Source: an uncultured Colwellia sp. (GTDB lineage Bacteria > Pseudomonadota > Gammaproteobacteria > Enterobacterales > Alteromonadaceae). Taken from it: a DNA stretch of 64,000 nucleotides. The stretch's first letter is position 1; each line of letters opens with the position of its first letter. Positions 56,201-64,000 of the stretch are shown piece by piece. The translations under genes were made by a program, and so were the position numbers. A model generated the notes under the pieces. That model was not told the origin of the DNA, made no database searches, and saw nothing but the letters and a program-made list of their open reading frames with translations. The stretch is taken from NCBI GenBank assembly GCA_913058395.1, contig CAJXQI010000018.1, positions 1 through 64,000 of the forward strand, read 5' to 3'.

Positions 56201-58489
56201 ATGTCAGATGCGATCGACTTTAGTTTAGACGGTATTGAACAACGCCCTTTAAAGCAGTTTACCGAAGAAGCTTATTTAAATTACTCGATGTATGTCATTA
56301 TGGATCGAGCCTTACCGCATATTGGTGATGGCTTAAAGCCAGTGCAACGTCGAATTGTTTATGCCATGTCAGAACTAGGTTTGTCGGCATTAGCTAAATA
56401 TAAAAAATCTGCACGTACCGTTGGTGATGTGTTGGGTAAATTCCATCCTCATGGTGACTCTGCTTGTTATGAAGCCATGGTGTTAATGGCGCAACCTTTT
56501 TCATACCGTTATCCACTGGTTGATGGTCAAGGAAACTGGGGGGCTCCGGATGATCCTAAGTCATTTGCTGCCATGCGTTACACCGAAGCGCGTTTATCCC
56601 GCTTTAGCGAAGTATTATTAGCTGAATTAGGACAAGGCACTGTTGATTGGACGCCGAATTTTGATGGCACCATGAAAGAGCCGAAAACCTTACCTGCACG
56701 CTTACCGCATATTTTACTTAATGGTATTACAGGCATAGCGGTTGGTATGGCAACCGATATTCCTCCACATAATGTTAGAGAAGTTGCGGCAGCGTGTGTA
56801 CACCTTATTGAGCAGCCTAAAGCAGAACTAGGCGATATTTTAGAAATTGTTAAAGGTCCTGATTACCCAACTGATGCAGAAATAATTACCCCTAAAGCTG
56901 ATATCGAAAAAATTTACCAAACCGGTAAAGGCAGCATTAAAATGCGTGCTGTTTATGAAATATTGCATGGTGAAATCGTTATTACGTCATTACCACACCA
57001 AGCCTCTGGTGGTAAAATTCTTGAACAAATTGCTAATCAAATGCAGGCGAAAAAACTGCCAATGGTGGTTGATTTACGTGATGAATCTGATCATGAAAAT
57101 CCGATTCGTTTAGTTGTTGTTCCACGTTCTAATCGTGTTGATATTGAGCAGTTGATGCAGCACTTGTTTGCCACGACTGATTTAGAGAAAAATTTCCGTG
57201 TTAATTTAAACATGATTGGCTTAAACAATAAGCCAGCCGTGAAAGATATTAGAACCATACTCAGTGAGTGGTTAGAGTATCGACGTGAAACGGTTCGCCG
57301 TCGTTTACAGTATCGACTTGATAAAGTATTGGCACGTTTACATTTGTTAGATGGTTTATTAATTGCTTACTTAAATATTGATGAAGTGATTGAAATCATT
57401 CGAAATTTTGATAATCCGAAAGCGGAACTGATCTCACGCTTTGATTTATCAGAGCGCCAAGCAGAATCAATATTAGAAATTAAACTTCGTCAATTAGCCA
57501 AACTTGAAGAAATTAAAATTCGAGCTGAGCAAGACGAGTTAAATATTGAACGTGAATACCTTGAAAAAATACTCAGCTCTAAAGCTCGTATGAATACCTT
57601 AATGAAAAAAGAGATCCTCGAAGCGGCGGAAAAATACGGCGATGATCGCCGCTCAGTTATCATTGAGCGAACTGAAGCTAAGGCATTATCTGAGAAAGAC
57701 TTAATGCCAAGTGAAGCGGTAACTGTTGTTGTGTCTGAAAAAGGTTGGGCACGCTGTGCTAAAGGTCATGATATTGATGCAACCGCATTAAGTTATAAGT
57801 CAGGTGATGAGTATTTATGTGCTGCTAGAGGGCGCAGTAATCGCCCTGTGGTATTTATTGACTCGTCGGGTAGGGCATATGCCACCGATGCACATAGTTT
57901 GCCTACGGCTCGCAGCCAAGGAGAGCCATTAACAGGGCGTTTTAATTTAGCCAGTGGTGAAAACTTTGAAAAAGTATTGATGGCTGAAGATGAGCAGCAA
58001 TACTTATTGAGCAGTGACGCTGGTTATGGTTTTGTTGGTAGTTTTGCCGATATGGTCAGCCGAAATAAAAATGGTAAGGCACTGTTAAGTCTGTCGGTAG
58101 CGGCAAAAGTAATGACGCCACGAGTTATTAGTGATTTTGATGGCGAACTTGTTCTTTCAATTACCTCTGAAGGGCGCATGTTAGTCTTCCCAATTAAAGA
58201 CTTACCGGTGCTAAGCAAAGGTAAAGGTAATAAAATTATTAATATTCCTTCTGCACGCGCAAAAACGAGGGAAGAATTTGTTACTTTACTTGAAGTGCTG
58301 CCACCTGAAAGTGCGGTTACGTTACATGCAGGAAAACGAAAGCTAACCCTTAAAGCCAGCGATATAGAACATTACCGCGGTGAACGTGGACGTCGCGGAA
58401 ACAAACTGCCACGCGGCTTACAGCGCGTTGACCGTATTGTTGTTGAGCAAAGTGGTACTGTTGTCGAAGAAGAGCCTAGTGAGTCATAA
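56201..58489 (+). CDS. parC: DNA topoisomerase IV subunit A
   Basis: 762 residues, against 752 in E. coli. It starts with the winged-helix domain; catalytic Tyr is in [10 protein letters not shown]. The quinolone-determining region [13 protein letters not shown] carries the wild-type Ser and Glu. The C-terminal beta-pinwheel (about 490-740) ends in R-G-L-Q-R-V-D-R-I. It pairs with ParE. A terminator follows at 58534. Confidence 0.98.
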   Translation: MSDAIDFSLDGIEQRPLKQFTEEAYLNYSMYVIMDRALPHIGDGLKPVQRRIVYAMSELGLSALAKYKKSARTVGDVLGKFHPHGDSACYEAMVLMAQPFSYRYPLVDGQGNWGAPDDPKSFAAMRYTEARLSRFSEVLLAELGQGTVDWTPNFDGTMKEPKTLPARLPHILLNGITGIAVGMATDIPPHNVREVAAACVHLIEQPKAELGDILEIVKGPDYPTDAEIITPKADIEKIYQTGKGSIKMRAVYEILHGEIVITSLPHQASGGKILEQIANQMQAKKLPMVVDLRDESDHENPIRLVVVPRSNRVDIEQLMQHLFATTDLEKNFRVNLNMIGLNNKPAVKDIRTILSEWLEYRRETVRRRLQYRLDKVLARLHLLDGLLIAYLNIDEVIEIIRNFDNPKAELISRFDLSERQAESILEIKLRQLAKLEEIKIRAEQDELNIEREYLEKILSSKARMNTLMKKEILEAAEKYGDDRRSVIIERTEAKALSEKDLMPSEAVTVVVSEKGWARCAKGHDIDATALSYKSGDEYLCAARGRSNRPVVFIDSSGRAYATDAHSLPTARSQGEPLTGRFNLASGENFEKVLMAEDEQQYLLSSDAGYGFVGSFADMVSRNKNGKALLSLSVAAKVMTPRVISDFDGELVLSITSEGRMLVFPIKDLPVLSKGKGNKIINIPSARAKTREEFVTLLEVLPPESAVTLHAGKRKLTLKASDIEHYRGERGRRGNKLPRGLQRVDRIVVEQSGTVVEEEPSES

Positions 58490-58533
58490 TTGCTAACATA
58501 GTCAAATTTTACCATGTAGCTGTAATTGATGAT

Positions 58534-58572
58534 AAAGCCTTAATAATCTCAAGATTGTTAAGGCTTTTCTTT
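58534..58572 (+). terminator. Terminator after parC
   Basis: AAAGCCTTAA pairs with TTAAGGCTTT around a 14-base loop that itself partly pairs, followed by a T-rich tail. Confidence 0.72.
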
Positions 58573-58691
58573 TCATGTGGTTATATTTTATTTTCCATTA
58601 TTACTGGTTAATAAACTTCAGCTTATTATCCTCCTTTGTCATAAAGCTGTCACATAACTTGCCTAGAATCTTTTTTAATTAGGAGAGTTGT

Positions 58692-59465
58692 GTGATAGAG
58701 AATATAAAAGCGATTATTCAAGCCAAAGCAATTATTACGGTGTTTCAACCGATATTTAATATCCAGCAGCAAAGCATTACCGGCTACGAAGCATTAACTC
58801 GTGGTCCTGAAGGTAGCCCATTACAATCCCCGGATGTACTTTTTCAGCAAGCGACTCAAGCGGGATTGTTGTCAGAGCTTGAAATACTTTGCCGAGATAG
58901 TGCGATAAAACGCTTTGCTGAACTTAATTTATCGGGAAAATTATTTCTTAATATTAGTCCTTTGGTATTGCTTAATAAAAATCACCCTCAAGGTGAAACC
59001 ATAAAGTTTGTTGAACAGGCTGGGCTTAATTGTCAGCAAATAGTGATTGAGCTTAGTGAGAAGTACCCATTTCCAAATAATGATACCTTACGTCATGCTT
59101 TAGACAAGTATCGCCAATTTGGCTTTAACGTCGCTATTGATGATTTAGGAGCTGGCTACTCAGGCTTAAAGCTTTGGAGTCAGCTATTACCTAATATTGT
59201 TAAAGTCGATCGTTACTTTGTTGAAAACTGTCACCGTGATCGTTTTAAGCAAAAGTTCTTGCAAGCCATTTTTGATTTAGCCACTGCCGCAGATGCAGAA
59301 ATTGTTGTTGAAGGTATTGAATGCCAGCAAGAGTTCGAGTTGTTGCAAAAGCTCGGCATGATACATGCTCAAGGCTTTTATTTAGGGAAACCCAAATTAG
59401 AGCCGATTAGAGTATACCCTGAACATTTAACGACTCAGTATTGGCATCAACTTCGAGCTCAGTAA
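58692..59465 (+). CDS. Stand-alone EAL-domain c-di-GMP phosphodiesterase
   Basis: 257 residues, a single EAL domain without sensor. Y-E-A-L-T-R has Glu33; D-D-L-G-A-G at 150-155 and E-G-I-E at 207-210 complete the metal and catalytic residues, and Q-G-F-Y-L-G-K-P ends the barrel. All key positions look intact, so it should hydrolyse c-di-GMP. The start is a GTG with AGGAGAG just upstream. Its last 59 bases overlap the convergent gene at 59407. Confidence 0.93.
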   Translation: MIENIKAIIQAKAIITVFQPIFNIQQQSITGYEALTRGPEGSPLQSPDVLFQQATQAGLLSELEILCRDSAIKRFAELNLSGKLFLNISPLVLLNKNHPQGETIKFVEQAGLNCQQIVIELSEKYPFPNNDTLRHALDKYRQFGFNVAIDDLGAGYSGLKLWSQLLPNIVKVDRYFVENCHRDRFKQKFLQAIFDLATAADAEIVVEGIECQQEFELLQKLGMIHAQGFYLGKPKLEPIRVYPEHLTTQYWHQLRAQ

Positions 59466-60000
59466 ATTTAGTGTTCTGAGTGCTTAATTGCTGAATTAGC
59501 CGACAAAGCTGAGTTATTTTTATGTTCGATAATTGCCGATAATCAAAATACGGGCATATGATGAGTTTTTGCTGAAAATTAATCGCAAAATCGTGGCTTA
59601 ACCACGTGCAATTTTCTGCTAGTTTGAGTTGCTCCGCGTAGCCCTTACCCAGCACTATATGTATTTTGCTATCTTCACCAACCTCAGCAAGTTTTTCATT
59701 AGTAGCAATTTGGGGTGGAGAAAATAGCAGACAATGTTCACTTTTTTGCAATAACTGTTCATCCCTTAATACTTGCCAGCTGCTAAAACCCTCTGGGTTT
59801 AGTTCAAACATCAGCTTGGCATAGACATTAAATACTTTTCGCCAATGATTACCTGTTTCATGGCCAATGCGGCTAATTTCACCTTGAGTTATTGTTTCCA
59901 TGTTAGCTAAGCTTTGATAGTGAGGCGAAGGTGGACGGTTTTTAATATAGAAATAAATTTTTGCTTGTAGAGTACCTAAGCCGACTATTTTATTTTTCAC
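59407..60000 (-). CDS. Conserved hypothetical protein (possibly DUF6942)
   Basis: 197 residues, no signal or membrane segment. It has the pattern T-G-N-H-W-R-K-V-F-N-V-Y-A-K and C-P-Y-F-D-Y-R-Q-L-S-N-I-K, which I recall from uncharacterised Vibrio and Shewanella proteins now grouped as DUF6942; that family name is from memory. The function is unknown. It is convergent with, and overlaps, the EAL gene by 59 bases, both ends being well supported. Confidence 0.78.
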   Translation of the reverse strand: MKNKIVGLGTLQAKIYFYIKNRPPSPHYQSLANMETITQGEISRIGHETGNHWRKVFNVYAKLMFELNPEGFSSWQVLRDEQLLQKSEHCLLFSPPQIATNEKLAEVGEDSKIHIVLGKGYAEQLKLAENCTWLSHDFAINFQQKLIICPYFDYRQLSNIKITQLCRLIQQLSTQNTKFTELEVDANTESLNVQGIL

Positions 60001-60014
60001 GATATTTTTCCAAT

Positions 60015-60040
60015 AAAAAACCCGGTAAATTCCGGGTTTT
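60015..60040 (-). terminator. Terminator after the DUF3545 gene
   Basis: CCCGG and CCGGG with flanking A/T pairs form a compact stem that ends in six Ts on the minus strand. Confidence 0.82.
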
Positions 60041-60066
60041 AGTTGTTTAACTTAACTTTAGTTATT

Positions 60067-60084
60067 TAGCTTAGCGCTAAGCTA
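60067..60084. repeat. Perfect 18-base palindrome
   Basis: TAGCTTAGC followed by GCTAAGCTA, just after the end of the small DUF3545 gene. A related stem, AGCTTAGCT / AGCTAAGCT, occurs at 38091-38116. It may be a cruciform or a second stem before the terminator. Confidence 0.6.
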
Positions 60085-60085
60085 G

Positions 60086-60259
60086 TTAAAACTCTTCCAA
60101 CATATATTCTAAAGAATCATCAAATGCTTTGAGATCTTTTTCTAGTTGAAATTTTTCTTTCAGTTGTTCAATTTCACGCCATTTTCTTTTTTTATTATTA
60201 CTTGAACTTGATTTAGGTTGTGTGCCCAAAGAGTCCAATACTTGTTGAAATTTTGCCAT
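60086..60259 (-). CDS. Small DUF3545 protein
   Basis: 57 residues from an ATG with a good AAGGAG six bases upstream; an upstream ATG at 60301 is not supported. The sequence M-A-K-F-Q-Q-V-L-D-S-L then a basic K-K-R-K-W-R-E-I-E-Q-L-K-E-K motif and an acidic end E-Y-M-L-E-E-F is typical of DUF3545, found in Vibrio and Alteromonadales. Function unknown. It is probably monocistronic. Confidence 0.85.
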   Translation of the reverse strand: MAKFQQVLDSLGTQPKSSSSNNKKRKWREIEQLKEKFQLEKDLKAFDDSLEYMLEEF

Positions 60260-60390
60260 GGTATGCTCCTTTTTTCTACAACTGCACTGTTTAAATATCA
60301 CAGTTCGTTAAAAAATAGAAACATTATTTTGCATTTTTGTTACAAAATTGGTTTATTCCATCAGTATTACAAATGAAAATTAGTCATAGT

Positions 60391-61344
60391 CTAAAGTAAC
60401 GCTAGTAATTGTTGCTCAAGTTTAGCTTGGTCAATAGCGAAGTTACGAATACCTTCTGCTAGCTTTTCAGTCGCCATAGCATCTTGATTCATTTGCCATC
60501 TAAATTGTGCTTCTGTTAGTTGTGCTTCGGCTGCAATTGCAGGTTGTTCATCAAATAATTTCCGACTAATGGTGTCATTAGAATTAGCAAGTTCATCCAT
60601 TAAATTAGGGCTTATTGTTAAGCGATCACAACCCGCTAATTCAAGTATTTCGCCAATATTACGGAAGCTTGCGCCCATCACGACAGTTTTGTAGCCTTTT
60701 GCTTTGTAGTAGTTATAAATACTGCTGACTGAGATCACGCCTGGATCTTCATTGGCTGAATATTCGCTTTTGCCACTGTCTTTTTTATGCCAATCAAGAA
60801 TACGGCCAACAAACGGTGAAATTAAGTATATGTTTGCTTCTGCACAAGCTTGTGCTTGGGCAAAGTTAAATAACAGCGTTAAATTACAGTTGATGCCGTC
60901 TTGCTCTAGTTGCTCTGCGGCTTTAATACCTTCCCATGTAGAAGCTACTTTTATCAAGATGCGTTCGTTACTGATCCCTGCTTCATTGTACATAGCGATT
61001 AGCTTCTTGCCTTTGGCAATTGATGCTTGCGTATCGAAAGATAAACGTGCATCAACTTCAGTAGAAATTCTACCCGGAACTATTTTTAATATTTCCAAAC
61101 CAATAAGTACTGAAAGCTTGTCGGCAGCATCAATTACTTGTTGCTCTGCATTATTTGACTGTGATTTTGCCCACTCTACCGATGCGGCAAGTAAATGTTG
61201 ATAATTTGGTAAAGAAGCAGCCTTTAAAAGCAACGATGGGTTTGTTGTTGCGTCTTGTGGCTGAAATTTGGCTATCGCTTCAATATCGCCTGTATCAGCA
61301 ACAACGGTTGTCATTGCTTTTAATTGAGAAAGTTGATCGGTCAT
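60391..61344 (-). CDS. talB: Transaldolase B
   Basis: 317 residues, the same length as E. coli TalB. It acts in the non-oxidative pentose phosphate pathway. [10 protein letters not shown], the Schiff-base lysine segment [11 protein letters not shown] and F-V-G-R-I-L-D-W are all present. The start at 61344 (M-T-D-Q-L-S-Q-L-K) has GGGA about nine bases upstream; an ATG at 61422 would add 26 residues not in the family. In E. coli it also lies close to yaaA. Confidence 0.98.
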   Translation of the reverse strand: MTDQLSQLKAMTTVVADTGDIEAIAKFQPQDATTNPSLLLKAASLPNYQHLLAASVEWAKSQSNNAEQQVIDAADKLSVLIGLEILKIVPGRISTEVDARLSFDTQASIAKGKKLIAMYNEAGISNERILIKVASTWEGIKAAEQLEQDGINCNLTLLFNFAQAQACAEANIYLISPFVGRILDWHKKDSGKSEYSANEDPGVISVSSIYNYYKAKGYKTVVMGASFRNIGEILELAGCDRLTISPNLMDELANSNDTISRKLFDEQPAIAAEAQLTEAQFRWQMNQDAMATEKLAEGIRNFAIDQAKLEQQLLALL

Positions 61345-61643
61345 AACATGTCCCTTGAATTTGATAATGCAATCAAATGAATAATTAAGTAAGTTTTGGT
61401 GAAATATTACAACGTTTTTCAAGCAAAATAGGTGAAATTGCTAGGTATCTGTCTTATTCAGTTGTATTTGTATCAAATTTTCATAAATTAGCAAGCATGT
61501 TTATGAAATATCTTAGACAAAAAGCGTTGTAAAACTAATATATCAAATGATTATGTAGGGTATGTTACCGCTAGTATTTTTTATCTGGCATTTTGCTATG
61601 ATATAGTGACTAAAACCACCTTAGCTATGAGTTGAAAAAATTA

Positions 61644-62417
61644 ATGTTGCTTGTTGTTTCTCCCGCCAAAAACCTAGATTATGATTCGCCACTTGCTACT
61701 GAGCAGTTTTCACAGCCTGAATTGCTTGAGCATAGCCAGTTGCTTATTAAGCAATGTAAAAAACTTACACCTGCTGATATTAGTTCGTTAATGGGCATTA
61801 GCGATAAGCTAGCAGGGCTTAACGCTGCGCGCTTTGGTGAGTGGGCAACTCCTTTTACTCAAGAAAATGCCAGGCAGGCAATTTTAGCCTTTAATGGTGA
61901 TGTTTATACTGGTTTAGATGCTAAAAGCTTTAGTGAAAAAGACTTTGCTTTTGCACAGCAGCATATGCGTATTTTGTCAGGGTTATATGGGCTATTAAAG
62001 CCATTAGATTTAATGCAGGCATACCGTTTAGAAATGGGCAAAAAACTCGACAATGATCGTGGCAGTAATTTGTATCAATTCTGGGGCGATATTATTACCG
62101 AGCATTTGAACGCCGCTATAGAAGCGCAGGGTGATAAAGTGCTGATTAATTTAGCGTCTAATGAATACTTTAAGTCAGTAAAGAAAAAGTCATTAAAAGC
62201 TGAGGTGATAACGCCAGCATTTAAAGATTGGAAAAATGGCCAATATAAAATGATCAGCTTTTTTGCTAAAAAGGCGCGAGGTTTAATGGCGCGTTATATT
62301 ATCGAGAATCAAATTACTGATGTTGAGCAATTAAAAGGCTTTGATGTTGCCGGTTATCAATACTCAACAGAGTTGAGTAAAGCTAACGATTGGGTATTCA
62401 CCCGCAAAGAAGCATAA
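61644..62417 (+). CDS. yaaA: Peroxide stress protein YaaA (DUF328)
   Basis: 257 residues (E. coli 258). [11 protein letters not shown] opens the protein; L-N-A-A-R-F and G-D-V-Y-T-G-L-D-A follow, and [22 protein letters not shown] is a hallmark. In E. coli YaaA lowers free iron during peroxide stress and binds DNA. The ATG 61644 gives the family N-terminus; a TTG at 61632 would add four residues. It is divergent from talB. Confidence 0.94.
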   Translation: MLLVVSPAKNLDYDSPLATEQFSQPELLEHSQLLIKQCKKLTPADISSLMGISDKLAGLNAARFGEWATPFTQENARQAILAFNGDVYTGLDAKSFSEKDFAFAQQHMRILSGLYGLLKPLDLMQAYRLEMGKKLDNDRGSNLYQFWGDIITEHLNAAIEAQGDKVLINLASNEYFKSVKKKSLKAEVITPAFKDWKNGQYKMISFFAKKARGLMARYIIENQITDVEQLKGFDVAGYQYSTELSKANDWVFTRKEA

Positions 62418-62431
62418 ACTTGAATTACATT

Positions 62432-62464
62432 CGCTTGGCTAATACATCAGTTATCAGCCAAGCG
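62432..62464 (+). terminator. Hairpin after yaaA
   Basis: CGCTTGGCT pairs with AGCCAAGCG, nine GC-rich base pairs with a 15-base loop. There is no T-run after it, so its role as a terminator is uncertain. Confidence 0.45.
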
Positions 62465-62593
62465 GATATCACACACCTATACTATTCCTTTAGCTCTAAC
62501 CATATTTCGTGCCTCTTGGTGATTACTTATCTACATATACACTTCCTCTGCTAAGCTTTGGTTAATCGAAGTTATTAAAGGCTTGTAATCACC

Positions 62594-63166
62594 ATGTATG
62601 GAATAACGAAATTTAACGCGATTAAATTATTACTACTTTCTTTAGCATTATCTGCATGTGCAACAATGGGTGGTGGTAGTACTGCTGAGAAGCAGCAAGA
62701 AATTTTACAAATGAAAGACGAGGTATTAACGCAGCTTTTTGCTACTAAACCCGATACTCGTCAGCAATTGAATGCGGCGCCAGGTTATGCGGTATTTTCA
62801 AACGCAAATATCAACTTGATTTTTGTTGCTGCAGGTACTGGCTATGGTGTTGTAAAGGATATGAAAAATCAAAAGCATACCTACATGAATATGGCTGAAG
62901 GAGGAGTTGGTTTAGGTCTTGGCGTAAAGGACTATAGAATTGTTATGGTTTTCCATAGTCGAGATGCGATGAATAACTTTATTAATAGTGGCTGGACGTT
63001 TGGCGGAAATGCTGATGCGTTGGCAAAAGCAGGTGACAAAGGTGGTTCGATTGAAGGAGAAGCCTACTATGGTGATGTCACCGTTTATACCTTTACAGAA
63101 AGTGGCTTAGCATTGCAGGCGACGATTAAAGGAACAAAATTTTGGCGCGCAGAAGCTTTGAATTGA
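62594..63166 (+). CDS. Ysc84-type lipid-binding lipoprotein
   Basis: 190 residues. The lipobox A-L-S-A-C puts the lipidated Cys near residue 22. The mature part is the Ysc84/SYLF-type domain: P-G-Y-A-V-F-S-N, G-T-G-Y-G-V-V-K-D, G-G-V-G-L-G-L-G-V-K-D-Y-R-I-V-M-V-F, W-T-F-G-G-N-A-D and a Gly-rich end. Eukaryotic relatives bind phosphoinositides; bacterial ones are poorly studied outer-membrane lipoproteins. It converges on the TonB receptor with 22 bases between. Confidence 0.87.
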   Translation: MYGITKFNAIKLLLLSLALSACATMGGGSTAEKQQEILQMKDEVLTQLFATKPDTRQQLNAAPGYAVFSNANINLIFVAAGTGYGVVKDMKNQKHTYMNMAEGGVGLGLGVKDYRIVMVFHSRDAMNNFINSGWTFGGNADALAKAGDKGGSIEGEAYYGDVTVYTFTESGLALQATIKGTKFWRAEALN

Positions 63167-63188
63167 GTTAATGGTTACGCTTTAAGAG

Positions 63189-64000
63189 TTAAAAGTTAAC
63201 GGCCAATCCGGTATAGAAATAAGCGCCATTGTATCCAAATGGTGCTGAGCGGCGAGAATATTTAAATACACCATCACTATCAACAATGGTATTGCCTGCA
63301 TCGTCGGTTATTTTTCCTGCTCGCGAGTTACCAATGGTATTTTTATCAGGGTAAACATTAAATAGATTATTACTACCAGCATACAATTCAATGTTAGGAG
63401 TTAGTTGATACTCGATACGAATGTCAGTTAATAACTTTGCGCCATAAGTCTGTTTGTCACCGTCGACAACACTATATTTTCCAAAATGGTTTAACGCGAG
63501 ATTAAAGTGCCAACGCTCAAGTTGATAATTGATATTAGCGTTTATTCGGCTTTCAGGTTGCCAGTCTTCAATGATAGCTATGTCATGTTCAGAGAAAATG
63601 TCAGTAACCGCTAAGCTATTTAAGGTACTGTTGGTTGGTGTAAATAAACGCTGCACTTTAGTTTTAGTGAAATTGGCCGCGAAAGTTAAATCGAGTTGTC
63701 CCTCTGCTAGCATGGTTTGCCATGTAGCAATAATATCAATCCCCTGGGTTTTACTGTCGACACCGTTTAAAAACACCTGCGCTTTATCAACATTTTCAGC
63801 GACTAGTAACTGATCTAAAGTGTGATTTAAGCCAAGACACAAGCCACTGCTGAGTACGATACGGTCGTCTATTTCGATATGATAATAATCTACTGTTAGC
63901 GTTAGGTTGTTATCGAAACTGGCGATTGCACCTAGACTTAAATTCTTTGATGTTTCTTCTTCTAACTCAGGAACGCCAATGGCGTTGGCTAAGTGACTGT
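63189..64000 (-). CDS. TonB-dependent receptor, C-terminal part (cut by window end)
   Basis: The frame is open on the minus strand to the end of the window, so at least 270 residues of barrel are seen and the plug lies beyond. Segments G-V-P-E-L-E-E-E-T-S-K-N-L-S-L-G-A, V-D-Y-Y-H-I-E-I-D-D-R-I-V-L-S and G-V-D-S-K-T-Q-G-I-D-I are TonB receptor hallmarks, and the protein ends Y-F-Y-T-G-L-A-V-N-F with a terminal Phe. A TTG at 63842 is an internal codon. It is of the same broad group as the receptor at 11346. The ligand is unknown. Confidence 0.93.
   Translation of the reverse strand, partial: SHLANAIGVPELEEETSKNLSLGAIASFDNNLTLTVDYYHIEIDDRIVLSSGLCLGLNHTLDQLLVAENVDKAQVFLNGVDSKTQGIDIIATWQTMLAEGQLDLTFAANFTKTKVQRLFTPTNSTLNSLAVTDIFSEHDIAIIEDWQPESRINANINYQLERWHFNLALNHFGKYSVVDGDKQTYGAKLLTDIRIEYQLTPNIELYAGSNNLFNVYPDKNTIGNSRAGKITDDAGNTIVDSDGVFKYSRRSAPFGYNGAYFYTGLAVNF

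Noticed and set aside
56201-56560. Quinolone-resistance change in parC
   Set aside because: The key positions in [11 protein letters not shown] are the wild-type Ser and Glu.
60752-61201. 149-codon frame antisense to talB
   Set aside because: Shadow frame over the conserved transaldolase core, without a start signal or family match.

Overview
The window looks like chromosomal DNA of a low-GC marine gammaproteobacterium of the Alteromonadales, most likely near Colwellia or Thalassotalea (Colwelliaceae). The reasons are the A/T-rich but orderly coding sequence, outer-membrane TonB receptors and porin, abundant c-di-GMP genes, and a gene order that keeps the gammaproteobacterial cca / ygiM-ygiF-glnE-hldE / tolC | nudF-yqiB-cpdA-yqiA-parE / parC backbone. 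The genus is inferred; no rRNA or tRNA gene is present to test it.

Layout. 0-3.5 kb: the 3' end of a TPR protein, a frameshifted DDAH (dimethylarginine hydrolase family) remnant, and a chemoreceptor, with two near-identical terminators around the last two. 3.5-14 kb: trhP, an HDOD protein, rdgC, an orphan histidine kinase, a porin with a Pho-box-like promoter, a 1.2 kb gene-poor gap and a TonB receptor. 14-20 kb: cca, a GspA-GspB fusion and two tandem HD-GYP proteins, one degenerate. 20-25.2 kb: leuABCD with a leader peptide and attenuator. 25.2-29.3 kb: a small surface-polysaccharide cassette (Wzi-like, CDP-glycerol glycerophosphotransferase, TagD-like cytidylyltransferase, GT-B glycosyltransferase), A/T-richer than its neighbours. 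29.4-31.7 kb: ygiM and ygiF.

31.8-40 kb is the most interesting part and sits between ygiF and glnE, which are adjacent in E. coli. It has an L,D-transpeptidase convergent with an Lpp-like lipoprotein. Then comes an eight-gene leftward PspA-type envelope locus: a basic-tailed lipoprotein, DUF350 (YjfL), a membrane-anchored aminopropyltransferase, YjfI, a PspA homologue (YjfJ), YjfK, a small double ribbon-helix-helix-like protein and a two-TM potassium-channel protein. Both apparent promoters carry a palindrome, GACATA-N-TATGTC (once upstream of the lipoprotein, twice upstream of yjfI), which suggests a dedicated regulator; the RHH-like protein is the obvious candidate.

40-64 kb: glnE, a TcpQ-like periplasmic protein, lpxL, hldE, tolC, the nudF-yqiB-cpdA-yqiA-parE run, a VOC protein, two TPR/GGDEF diguanylate cyclases in tandem, parC, an EAL phosphodiesterase, two small conserved proteins, talB, yaaA, a Ysc84-type lipoprotein and the 3' part of a second TonB receptor cut by the window end. 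I saw no CRISPR array, insertion sequence, prophage, tRNA or rRNA.
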